From positions 1-16,335 of the forward strand of contig UQSH01000040.1 of assembly GCA_900543795.1 (NCBI GenBank): DNA of 16,335 nucleotides, given 5' to 3'. Under the pieces are notes generated by a model. The model was not told the origin of the DNA and searched no databases. It worked only from the letters and a program-made list of their open reading frames with translations. Positions 7,896-13,970 of this stretch are shown here, piece after piece (positions within the stretch are counted from its first letter, which is position 1; each line of letters opens with the position of its first letter). Source of the stretch: an uncultured Oscillospiraceae bacterium (lineage in GTDB: Bacteria > Bacillota > Clostridia > Oscillospirales > Acutalibacteraceae). Both the position numbers and the translations under genes were made by a program.

Positions 7896-10199
7896 ATGAA
7901 ACAACAGTTATGCAGCAGATGCGGTCAAAGACCGGCAGTGCTTTTTATACAAAAAATGGAAAATGATAAGGTTGTGCCGGAGGGGCTTTGCATCAAATGT
8001 GCAAAGGAGCTTAATATCGGCTCAATTAATCAAATGATTGAGCAGCTCGGAATATCCGATGAGGAGCTTGAGCAGGCGTCAGAGCAGATGAGTCAGTTTA
8101 TGGAAAATATGGATGATTTCGATTTCGGCTCTCTCGGGGAAATGTTTAATCCCGAAAATATGGACGGTGCCCAAACGCTTCCGTTTGAAAATCTTTTCAA
8201 TAATAATAATTCCCAAGGCACAGACGGTTCAAGGGAAAGTGCAAAGGGCTCTAAAAAGAAGGGCAAAAGAGGCAGGCAGGAGGACACAAGAAAGTTCCTC
8301 AACAGCTATTGCAACAATTTAACCGCACGAGCCAAAAGAGGCGAGATAGACGCTATTATAGGCAGAGAAAAGGAAATTTCCCGAACTATTCAAATTCTTT
8401 GCAGAAGAACGAAGAATAACCCCTGCTTAATCGGTGAGCCCGGCGTCGGCAAAACCGCTATCGCAGAAGGACTTGCAATAAGAATCGCAAAGGGCGAGGT
8501 GCCTGCGCGCCTTGCCGGCAAGGAAATATATCTGCTTGATTTAACGGCTCTTGTTGCAGGAACGCAGTTCAGAGGTCAGTTTGAGGGCAGAATTAAAGGA
8601 CTTGTGGATGAGGTTAAAAGCGAGGGTAATATAATTCTCTTTATTGATGAGGTTCATAACCTTGTCGGCACGGGCGACAGCGAGGGAACTATGAATGCCG
8701 CAAATATATTAAAGCCCGCTCTTTCAAGAGGAGAAATTCAGGTTATCGGCGCAACAACCTTTAACGAATACAGAAAATATATCGAAAAGGATGCAGCTCT
8801 CGAAAGGCGTTTTCAGCCTGTTAAAATTGAAGAGCCTTCAATTGATGAAGCATACAGAATGCTTCTCGGAATTAAATCATATTACGAAGGATATCATAGG
8901 GTTCAGATTTCGGATAGCCTTGTGTACCGTGCAGTAACTATGTCGGAGCGTTTTGTAACCGATAGATATCTTCCCGATAAGGCAATTGATTTGCTTGATG
9001 AAGCCTGTACCTGTGCAAATCTGCGAAATCCGGCAATATCCGATTATCAAATGAAGCTTGAAGAAAAAGATTCGCTTCTTAATAGGATAGATGCCGCTTC
9101 ACAGCCCGATGAAAATAACGAAATTGATTACGAGCTTGTTTCAAATCTTAAAGCAGAAGCATTAAAGCTTGATGAGGTGCTCCCGGAGCTTGCTGAGAAA
9201 GCAAAGGATAATCAGGTGCTTGAAGCGGATCTTGCAAAGGTTGTTTCGCTTTGGACCGGTATTCCCGCTTCTAAAATCGAGGCAGGCGATATACAAAAGC
9301 TTGCTTCTCTTGAAGATGAGCTCAAAAAGCATATTGTAGGTCAGGATGATGCAATATCAAAGGTAGGCTCAGCAGTTCGAAGAGGAAGAATTCAAATCAG
9401 TCCGCTTAAAAGGCCGCAGTCGTTTATTTTTGTAGGTCCAACAGGTGTTGGAAAAACAGAGCTTGTTAAGCAGCTTGCAATGTACCTTTTTGACTCTCCC
9501 GATAGTCTTATAAGGCTTGATATGAGCGAGTTTATGGAGAAATTCAGCGTTTCAAGAATTATCGGCTCGCCCCCGGGATATGTCGGCTATGACGATGCAG
9601 GTCAGCTAACCGAAAAGGTAAGAAGAAAGCCGTATAGCGTTGTTCTTTTTGATGAAATAGAAAAGGCACACAAGGATGTTCTCAACATTCTTCTCCAAAT
9701 TCTTGATGAGGGCAGAATAACAGACGCACAGGGCAGAACGGTTAATTTTGAAAACACCATTATCGTTATGACCTCTAATGCAGGCTCAACCGATACCGCC
9801 TCTCTCGGCTTCGGAAAATCCGAAAATGAAATCAGCGCAGATGTAACAATGAAAGCACTTGAACGCTTCCTGCGTCCTGAATTTTTAGGCAGGGTTGATG
9901 AAATCATTACCTTTAACAGCCTAACCTTTGCCGATTTTGAAAAAATTGCTTCAATTATGCTTAATGAGCTTAAAGAGAGCCTTAAAGATAAGGGCATTGA
10001 GCTTATCTGCGACGATTCCGTTGCAGTTTATATTGCAAAGAAATCCTATGGCTCAAAGAAAAATGCAAGAGGTATCCGAGACTGTGTAAGGCGTGAGGTA
10101 GAGGATCTTCTTGCAAATGAAATTGTTTTCAATCAAAATATTGAAATAAAAAGGTTTAGTTTAACCGCCAAAGAAAAAATTGAGGTAAAAATAAACTAA
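7896..10199 (+). CDS. clpE: ClpE-like ATP-dependent Clp protease ATP-binding subunit with N-terminal zinc finger
   Basis: Hexameric AAA+ unfoldase expected to feed proteins to ClpP. The 767 residues show a four-cysteine zinc finger (C6xxC9 and C32xxC35, McsA/ClpE type) in place of the double Clp-N domain. A low-complexity acidic then basic linker follows (about 45-130). AAA-1 has Walker A GEPGVGKT at 180-187, Walker B ILFIDE ending at E252 and Arg-finger region LERRF at 302-306. Next is a short coiled-coil M region (about 383-445). AAA-2 has Walker A GPTGVGKT at 514-521, Walker B VVLFDE at 582-587, sensor-1 N628 and sensor-2 R725. LGF at 637-639 matches the ClpP-docking tripeptide [LIV]-G-[FL]. 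The AAGGAG site at 7877-7882 is 13 nt from ATG, unusually far, but no in-frame start lies closer. No CtsR or CIRCE operator is visible. The 30-nt gap after pgsA suggests the same transcript. ClpC is excluded by the missing N-repeat domain. Confidence 0.92.
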   Translation: MKQQLCSRCGQRPAVLFIQKMENDKVVPEGLCIKCAKELNIGSINQMIEQLGISDEELEQASEQMSQFMENMDDFDFGSLGEMFNPENMDGAQTLPFENLFNNNNSQGTDGSRESAKGSKKKGKRGRQEDTRKFLNSYCNNLTARAKRGEIDAIIGREKEISRTIQILCRRTKNNPCLIGEPGVGKTAIAEGLAIRIAKGEVPARLAGKEIYLLDLTALVAGTQFRGQFEGRIKGLVDEVKSEGNIILFIDEVHNLVGTGDSEGTMNAANILKPALSRGEIQVIGATTFNEYRKYIEKDAALERRFQPVKIEEPSIDEAYRMLLGIKSYYEGYHRVQISDSLVYRAVTMSERFVTDRYLPDKAIDLLDEACTCANLRNPAISDYQMKLEEKDSLLNRIDAASQPDENNEIDYELVSNLKAEALKLDEVLPELAEKAKDNQVLEADLAKVVSLWTGIPASKIEAGDIQKLASLEDELKKHIVGQDDAISKVGSAVRRGRIQISPLKRPQSFIFVGPTGVGKTELVKQLAMYLFDSPDSLIRLDMSEFMEKFSVSRIIGSPPGYVGYDDAGQLTEKVRRKPYSVVLFDEIEKAHKDVLNILLQILDEGRITDAQGRTVNFENTIIVMTSNAGSTDTASLGFGKSENEISADVTMKALERFLRPEFLGRVDEIITFNSLTFADFEKIASIMLNELKESLKDKGIELICDDSVAVYIAKKSYGSKKNARGIRDCVRREVEDLLANEIVFNQNIEIKRFSLTAKEKIEVKIN

Positions 10200-10214
10200 A
10201 TTTTAAAAAAAGAC

Positions 10215-10243
10215 TTGACAGTTCGGCGCTCATTGATTATAAT
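10215..10243 (+). promoter_or_regulatory. Consensus sigma-A promoter of the tRNA cluster
   Basis: TTGACA at 10215-10220 and TATAAT at 10238-10243 are both perfect, with a 17-nt spacer. Start of transcription is expected near 10250, leaving a leader of about 10 nt before tRNA-Gly. No hairpin terminator is seen between the clpE-like stop and this promoter, so read-through from the upstream operon is possible. Confidence 0.93.
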
Positions 10244-10251
10244 AATGAGCG
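10227..10251. repeat. Perfect 8-bp inverted repeat around the tRNA promoter -10 box
   Basis: CGCTCATT (10227-10234) and AATGAGCG (10244-10251) are exact reverse complements separated by 9 nt, and the -10 box occupies most of the spacer. It could be an operator or a chance palindrome. Confidence 0.6.
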
Positions 10252-10259
10252 TCGCCTAT

Positions 10260-10333
10260 GCGGGTGTAGTTCAATGGTAGAATGTCAGCCTTCCAAGCTG
10301 AACACGAGGGTTCGATTCCCTTCACCCGCTCCA
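10260..10333 (+). tRNA. tRNA-Gly (anticodon TCC)
   Basis: A full cloverleaf: acceptor GCGGGTG pairs with CACCCGC (10323-10329), anticodon stem TCAGC/GCTGA with loop CTTCCAA (anticodon TCC), T-arm GAGGG-TTCGATT-CCCTT closed by one G-T wobble. Discriminator T, and the 3' CCA is encoded (10331-10333). Reads GGA and GGG glycine codons. First gene of the five-tRNA cluster, 2 nt before tRNA-Arg. Confidence 0.97.
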
Positions 10334-10335
10334 AT

Positions 10336-10398
<63 letters not shown>

Positions 10399-10412
<14 letters not shown>

Positions 10413-10433
10413 TTTTGCGCTCGGGGATTTTTT
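10399..10433 (+). terminator. Terminator-like hairpin overlapping the 3' end of tRNA-Arg
   Basis: CCCC (10399-10402), one A-C mismatch (10403/10422), then AGCGC (10404-10408) pair with GCGCT (10417-10421) and GGGG (10423-10426): nine pairs around an 8-nt loop, followed by A and six T residues (10428-10433). The shape is that of an intrinsic terminator, but its 5' arm is the T-stem and acceptor strand of tRNA-Arg, so it can form only when the tRNA is not folded. Whether it terminates is unknown, since three tRNAs lie downstream. Confidence 0.5.
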
Positions 10434-10453
10434 CTTAAAATAACTGAGCGCAA
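10415..10453. repeat. Hairpin between tRNA-Arg and tRNA-His
   Basis: TTGCGCTC (10415-10422) and GAGCGCAA (10446-10453) are exact reverse complements. Inside, ATTTT (10427-10431) pairs with AAAAT (10437-10441) around a TTCTT pentaloop. The left arm overlaps the 3' arm of the terminator-like hairpin, so the two structures exclude each other. It may be an RNA-processing hairpin or part of a regulatory switch. Confidence 0.55.
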
Positions 10454-10461
10454 TTTCATAC

Positions 10462-10539
10462 GGTGGAATTAGTTCAGTTGGTTAGAGCGCCAGTTTGTGG
10501 CACTGGAGGTCGTGGGTTCGAATCCCACATTCCACCCCA
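10462..10539 (+). tRNA. tRNA-His (anticodon GTG) with encoded G-1
   Basis: Acceptor GTGGAAT (10463-10469) pairs with ATTCCAC (10529-10535). The extra 5' G at 10462 faces discriminator C10536, the histidine identity element. Anticodon stem CCAGT/ACTGG with loop TTGTGGC gives GTG. T-arm GTGGG-TTCGAAT-CCCAC is perfect and CCA is encoded (10537-10539). Confidence 0.97.
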
Positions 10540-10558
10540 CTTTAATTTGCCTCTGTAT

Positions 10559-10633
10559 TGGGGTGTCGCCAAGCGGTAAGGCAAGGGACTTTGACTCCCT
10601 CATGCGTAGGTTCGAATCCTGCCTCCCCAGCCA
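10559..10633 (+). tRNA. tRNA-Gln (anticodon TTG)
   Basis: Acceptor TGGGGTG (10559-10565) faces CTCCCCA (10623-10629), with a T-T mismatch at position 6-67 (10564/10624). The weak first pair (T-A) is usual for tRNA-Gln. Anticodon stem AGGGA/TCCCT with loop CTTTGAC gives TTG; T-arm GTAGG-TTCGAAT-CCTGC has one T-G wobble. Discriminator G and encoded CCA (10631-10633). Confidence 0.96.
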
Positions 10634-10637
10634 AGCA

Positions 10638-10673
10638 CCCTTATACAGTTTTTTATTAAAACCCGTATAAGGG
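10638..10673. repeat. Long hairpin between tRNA-Gln and tRNA-Lys
   Basis: CCCTTATAC (10638-10646) and GTATAAGGG (10665-10673) pair perfectly over 9 bp. Inside, GTTTT (10648-10652) and AAAAC (10658-10662) add five pairs around a TTATT pentaloop, leaving a 1/2-nt bulge. No T-run follows the hairpin on the + strand, so it is not a normal terminator. A role in cutting the precursor between the two tRNAs is a fair guess. Confidence 0.65.
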
Positions 10674-10679
10674 AAATTC

Positions 10680-10755
10680 GGTTCATTAGCTCAGATGGCA
10701 GAGCACTTGACTTTTAATCAAGGTGTCCGGGGTTCGATTCCCCGATGAGCCACCA
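10680..10755 (+). tRNA. tRNA-Lys (anticodon TTT)
   Basis: Acceptor GGTTCAT pairs with ATGAGCC (10745-10751, one T-G wobble). Anticodon stem CTTGA/TCAAG with loop CTTTTAA gives TTT. T-arm CGGGG-TTCGATT-CCCCG is perfect. Discriminator A and encoded CCA (10753-10755). It is the last gene of the cluster and is followed at once by a terminator. Confidence 0.97.
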
Positions 10756-10789
10756 AAAGAAAAGCCGTTTTTGCGGCTTTTCTTTTTTT
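10756..10789 (+). terminator. Rho-independent terminator of the tRNA cluster
   Basis: AGAAAAGCCG-type stem (arms about 10756-10767 and 10774-10785) with four G-C pairs at the top, a 6-nt loop TTTTTG and a T-run from 10783 to 10789. The stem begins right after the CCA of tRNA-Lys. Confidence 0.93.
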
Positions 10790-10798
10790 GCCCCGATA

Positions 10799-10827
10799 TT
10801 TACTTTTTTGCGCTTTTATTTTATACT
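10799..10827 (+). promoter_or_regulatory. Probable promoter of the flavodoxin operon
   Basis: TTTACT (10799-10804, 4 of 6 to consensus) and TATACT (10822-10827, 5 of 6) with a 17-nt spacer, placed just after the tRNA terminator and 18 nt before the ATG at 10846. A GAGGGA ribosome site follows at 10835-10840. Confidence 0.65.
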
Positions 10828-10845
10828 GATTGTTGAGGGATCAAT

Positions 10846-11529
10846 ATGAAAGAAAAAATCGTTAAAATTATTGCAAGGTCAATGCTTTTTGCAATAGCAG
10901 CATTTTTAATAGTTTGTGTTGCTTTCACTTTTTTTCCAAGAAAGGAAAACACGGAATATTCAAATCAAATCATAAAGGGAAGCTCTGAAACACGCTCTCT
11001 TGTTGTTTATTTCACAAAATGTAATGTAACTCAAAACGGCAGGGAGGCAGACGCTTCTTCAAAGGCAAGCATAGATATTTATAACTCCGAAAAGGTAGGA
11101 AAAACGGAAAAAGCCGCCTTGATGATACAAAAGCAAACGGGAGCCGACCTTTATCCGATTGTAACAAAGGAGTATTACAGTAAAGGCTTTTATATAACGG
11201 CAGGTCAGGCTTTAAGAGAGCTTGAATCCAATAAGCTTCCGGAGCTTGTTAACCTCCCCGAAAGCCTTGATGATTATGATGTTATCTATGTTGGCTATCC
11301 TGTTTGGTGGTATGAGCTGCCCGTTCCCGTTGCTTCATTTTTGAATAATTATGATTTATCGGGAAAAACAATTGTTCCTTTTTGCACAAGTATGGGAAGC
11401 GGCGTTCAGGACGGATACGCAATGCTTCGGGAGTATTGCCCCGAAAGCGAAATTAAAAACGGCTTAACATATTACGGTCAAAGCGATGAGGAAATTCAAA
11501 AATGGCTTAAAGAGGAGAATTTAAATTAA
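10846..11529 (+). CDS. Membrane-anchored flavodoxin-like protein
   Basis: 227 residues: basic N-terminus (MKEKIVKIIAR), one hydrophobic helix at about 13-30, a polar linker, then a flavodoxin fold from residue 50. The first strand SLVVYFTKCN (51-60) leads into a long loop, with GKTEKAALMI (85-94) taking the place of the usual phosphate-binding GNT-type loop. Further marks are DLYPI (101-105), DVIYVGYPVWWYELPVPVASFL (145-166) and FCTSMGSG (179-186), close to the Flavodoxin_4 group. The charge pattern predicts that the domain lies outside the membrane, unusual for a flavodoxin; this is inference. Cys24 does not fit a lipobox. Its stop overlaps the next ATG by 1 nt, so it is co-translated with a heme-type membrane protein, pointing to membrane electron transfer. 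Confidence 0.82.
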   Translation: MKEKIVKIIARSMLFAIAAFLIVCVAFTFFPRKENTEYSNQIIKGSSETRSLVVYFTKCNVTQNGREADASSKASIDIYNSEKVGKTEKAALMIQKQTGADLYPIVTKEYYSKGFYITAGQALRELESNKLPELVNLPESLDDYDVIYVGYPVWWYELPVPVASFLNNYDLSGKTIVPFCTSMGSGVQDGYAMLREYCPESEIKNGLTYYGQSDEEIQKWLKEENLN

Positions 11530-11957
11530 TGAAGGCTGATAACTCTTTAAAATATACGGTTGATTTTCTCCTTTGTGTTCTTTTTGTTTTCCTTATGCTT
11601 CAAGGCGTAACGGGTAGGGCGCTTCACGAAGTCGCAGGGCTAATTTCAATTGCCTTGCTTGCAGTTCATCTCCTGCTGAATATTAAAGGCTTGCTTTGTG
11701 TATTAAAGCCTTCGGGAGCTTTTAAAAAAATTAAAACTTCCGTTTTTATGTTAGCCTTGCTTTTGCTTGCGGCTTTTTCATTTGCAAGCGGAATTTTGCT
11801 TTCACCCTTGCTTTCTCCCGTAAAACAGATTGCAGGGAAAGAATCACTTAAAATAATTCACAGTGTTTTTTCTGTCTTGTTTTTTGCCTGCACCTTTATT
11901 CATATAGGTAAAAAACTTCCGTCAAAATCGGTTAAAAAAGAGAAAAATAATGAATAG
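11529..11957 (+). CDS. DUF4405-like four-helix membrane protein with four candidate heme histidines
   Basis: 142 residues with four hydrophobic segments at about 10-26, 34-51, 71-91 and 107-127. Histidines H33 and H47 lie in the second region (GRALHEVAGLISIALLAVHLLLN), H111 and H125 in the last (LKIIHSVFSVLFFACTFIHIGKK). Both pairs are spaced by 14 residues, the spacing seen for b-type heme ligands in cytochrome b helices, so a bis-histidine di-heme protein is likely. The pattern agrees with DUF4405. The C-terminus is lysine-rich and probably cytoplasmic. The start overlaps the flavodoxin stop (TAATG) and the end overlaps the metallopeptidase by 8 nt. An electron relay across the membrane to the flavodoxin is a reasonable hypothesis. 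Confidence 0.78.
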   Translation: MKADNSLKYTVDFLLCVLFVFLMLQGVTGRALHEVAGLISIALLAVHLLLNIKGLLCVLKPSGAFKKIKTSVFMLALLLLAAFSFASGILLSPLLSPVKQIAGKESLKIIHSVFSVLFFACTFIHIGKKLPSKSVKKEKNNE

Positions 11958-12657
11958 CTTTATTGAAATTAACGGAAATATTATCGAATATAATTTAGTT
12001 CGAAAAAATGTTAAAAATATTAATATGAGAGTAAAGCCAAACCGTGTTGTTTCCGTTTCGGCAGGCTTCGGTGTGCCTGCCTCGCAAATAGAAAATGCTC
12101 TTATCGAAAATGCCGATAAAATTTTTAAAGCATTCGATAGGCTTGAAAAAATCGGTAAATCCTCAATAACATTTGAAAACGGCTCAACCGTTTTGCTTCT
12201 CGGCAGGGAATATACGCTTGAAATCGAAAAGGCAAAATCAAACTCGTACTATGTCGGCGAAAAAACAATCTTATTGAAGCTTAGAAATCCCGATAATCTC
12301 GAATTAAGAAAACGGGTTTTTCTTTTTTTGCTGACCGATATTTCAAGGCGTGTGTTTCCCGAAATTGTTGAAGAGGAATATCCTAAGTTTCAAAAATATT
12401 GCCCGAATTTGCCGGAGCTCAAAATCAGAAATATGAAATCGCAATGGGGTAATTGCCGTGCGCAGAGTAAGGTTATAACACTTAATTGTCGGCTTGCACA
12501 GTACGATAAAGAGGTTATAAGGTTTGTTGTTCTTCACGAATACTGCCATTTTATAGTGCAAAGTCATTCCGCTTCATTTTATAAGGAGCTAACGGCGGTT
12601 ATGCCGCAGTGGAAAAAGTATGACACAATTTTGAAAAATCAGTTAAATCAATTTTAA
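11950..12657 (+). CDS. YgjP-like (DUF45) zinc metallopeptidase-domain protein
   Basis: 235 residues. The N-terminal half has the family pattern RKNVKNINMRVKPNRVVSVSAG (18-39), and the C-terminal part has SQWGNCR (164-170) followed by the zinc site HEYCH (196-200), with a likely third ligand H206 in QSHSASF. H196, E197 and H200 give the gluzincin-type HExxH active site. No signal peptide or membrane helix is seen, so it is probably cytoplasmic. The substrate is unknown; in some bacteria YgjP-type domains accompany DNA-related or toxin systems, but nothing here supports that. It overlaps the upstream gene by 8 nt and has only a weak ribosome site, suggesting translational coupling, although a functional link to electron transfer is not evident. 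No terminator hairpin follows before the fucO promoter. Confidence 0.85.
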   Translation: MNSFIEINGNIIEYNLVRKNVKNINMRVKPNRVVSVSAGFGVPASQIENALIENADKIFKAFDRLEKIGKSSITFENGSTVLLLGREYTLEIEKAKSNSYYVGEKTILLKLRNPDNLELRKRVFLFLLTDISRRVFPEIVEEEYPKFQKYCPNLPELKIRNMKSQWGNCRAQSKVITLNCRLAQYDKEVIRFVVLHEYCHFIVQSHSASFYKELTAVMPQWKKYDTILKNQLNQF

Positions 12658-12661
12658 ATTG

Positions 12662-12690
12662 TTGACATAAATTGCCGTGAGATTTATAAT
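12662..12690 (+). promoter_or_regulatory. Consensus sigma-A promoter of fucO
   Basis: TTGACA (12662-12667) and TATAAT (12685-12690) are both perfect with a 17-nt spacer, starting 5 nt after the metallopeptidase stop. The leader before ATG 12736 is about 40 nt, with a GAGG ribosome site at 12723-12726. Strong expression is expected. Confidence 0.92.
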
Positions 12691-12735
12691 TAATGCAGGA
12701 TTTATTCCGAATATTTTTTAGTGAGGTAAAAATTT

Positions 12736-13884
12736 ATGGCAAATCGTTTTATTTTAAATGAAACAAGCTATCACGGTGCAGGCGCAATTCAGGAAATTGC
12801 CGGCGAGGTTAAGGGCAGAGGCTTCAAAAAGTGCTTCGTATGCTCCGATCCCGATTTAATCAAATTCGGCGTAACCAAGAAGGTAACCGATGTTCTTGAT
12901 AACGCTTCTATTGCTTATGAGATTTACAGTGAAATTAAGCCAAACCCAACTGTTGAAAATGTTCAAACAGGCGTTGAAGCCTTTAAGGCTTCGGGTGCGG
13001 ATTGCATTATCGCTATCGGCGGCGGTTCCTCTATGGATACTGCAAAGGCTATCGGTATTATCATCGAAAATCCCGATTTTGCAGATGTTGTTTCCCTTGA
13101 AGGCGTTGCCCCAACAACTAATAAATGCGTTCCGATTATCGCAGTTCCCACAACAGCAGGCACTGCCGCAGAGGTAACAATAAACTATGTTATTACCGAT
13201 GCTTCCAAAAACAGAAAAATGGTTTGTGTTGATCCAAAGGATATTCCGATTGTTGCAGTTGTTGACCCTGATATGATGTCTTCAATGCCAAAGGGCTTAA
13301 CTGCCGCAACAGGTATGGATGCTCTTACTCACGCAATTGAGGGTTACATCACAAAAGGCGCTTGGGAGCTTTCGGATATGTTCCATATCAAAGCAATTGA
13401 AATTATTGCAAACAGCCTTCGCGGTGCTGTAAATAACACTCCCGAGGGCAGAGAGGGAATGGCTCTCGGTCAGTATGTTGCCGGTATGGGCTTTTCAAAT
13501 GTAGGTCTCGGAATTGTTCATTCAATGGCTCATCCGCTCGGCGCTCTTTATGATACTCCTCACGGTGTTGCAAACGCAATCATTCTTCCAACCGTTATGG
13601 AATATAACGCTCCTGCAACAGGAGAGAAGTATAGAGATATTGCAAAGGCAATGGGTGTAAACGGTGTTGACACAATGAGTATTGAAGAAGCAAGAACTGC
13701 CGCTATTGATGCTGTTAAGCAGCTCAGCGAGGATGTTGGTATTCCTGCCAACCTCAAAGAAATTGTTAAGCCCGAGGATGTTGATTTCCTTGCACAGAGC
13801 GCTTATGATGACGCTTGCCGTCCCGGTAATCCAAGAGAAACCTCTGTTGAAGAAATCAAAGAGCTTTATTTATCACTTATGTAA
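12736..13884 (+). CDS. fucO: Lactaldehyde reductase / iron-containing alcohol dehydrogenase FucO
   Basis: NADH-dependent reduction of L-lactaldehyde to 1,2-propanediol, the redox-balancing end step of L-fucose and L-rhamnose fermentation. The 382 residues resemble E. coli FucO over the whole length, including the start MANRxILNET, the block VPTTAGTAAEVTINYVITD (137-155) and ATGMDALTHAIEGYIT (191-206). Metal ligands by correspondence are D195, H199, H262 and H276, with H266 in the catalytic region. The nucleotide loop GGGSS is at 95-99, and D38 matches the aspartate that selects NAD over NADP. It is a single-gene unit with its own promoter and terminator; no fucose or rhamnose genes lie nearby, so a more general alcohol dehydrogenase role remains possible. 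Confidence 0.92.
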   Translation: MANRFILNETSYHGAGAIQEIAGEVKGRGFKKCFVCSDPDLIKFGVTKKVTDVLDNASIAYEIYSEIKPNPTVENVQTGVEAFKASGADCIIAIGGGSSMDTAKAIGIIIENPDFADVVSLEGVAPTTNKCVPIIAVPTTAGTAAEVTINYVITDASKNRKMVCVDPKDIPIVAVVDPDMMSSMPKGLTAATGMDALTHAIEGYITKGAWELSDMFHIKAIEIIANSLRGAVNNTPEGREGMALGQYVAGMGFSNVGLGIVHSMAHPLGALYDTPHGVANAIILPTVMEYNAPATGEKYRDIAKAMGVNGVDTMSIEEARTAAIDAVKQLSEDVGIPANLKEIVKPEDVDFLAQSAYDDACRPGNPRETSVEEIKELYLSLM

Positions 13885-13891
13885 AACGCTT

Positions 13892-13922
13892 AATCCGGCA
13901 GATTTTATCTGTCGGATTTTTT
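13892..13922 (+). terminator. Rho-independent terminator of fucO
   Basis: An 11-bp stem (13892-13902 with 13908-13918, one G-T wobble) around a TTTTA loop, running into a T-run ending at 13922. It starts 8 nt after the fucO stop. Confidence 0.94.
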
Positions 13923-13937
13923 ATGCAAAAGACGCTT

Positions 13938-13962
13938 TAACCGTTTTGTAACCGTTTTGTAA
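13938..13962. repeat. 11-bp tandem direct repeat upstream of the upp promoter
   Basis: TAACCGTTTTG occurs twice back to back (13938-13948 and 13949-13959), followed by a third partial copy TAA (13960-13962), so TAA recurs at exactly 11-bp steps, about one helical turn. It lies between the fucO terminator and the -35 region of upp, where an activator could bind. Such spacing is known for PhoB/OmpR-family regulators; that assignment is inference. Confidence 0.7.
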
Positions 13963-13970
13963 GTCGCTTT

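Noticed and set aside
9602..9997. 131-codon minus-strand open frame inside the Clp gene
   Set aside because: It is antisense to the conserved AAA-2 domain, and its composition is explained by the codon bias of the true gene.
10200..10214. Terminator after the Clp gene
   Set aside because: The A/T-rich stretch forms no hairpin; nothing supports a stop before the tRNA promoter.
10846..10926. Lipoprotein signal in the flavodoxin-like protein
   Set aside because: The residues before Cys24 are L-I-V, and valine at -1 does not fit a lipobox; a transmembrane anchor explains the segment.
12659..12690. Rex-type redox operator at the fucO promoter
   Set aside because: Only a TTGTTGA left half is present; the right half does not match TTAACAA, and the bases are explained by the -35 box. 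A 6-bp A/T inverted repeat (12667-12672 with 12682-12687) is too weak to claim.
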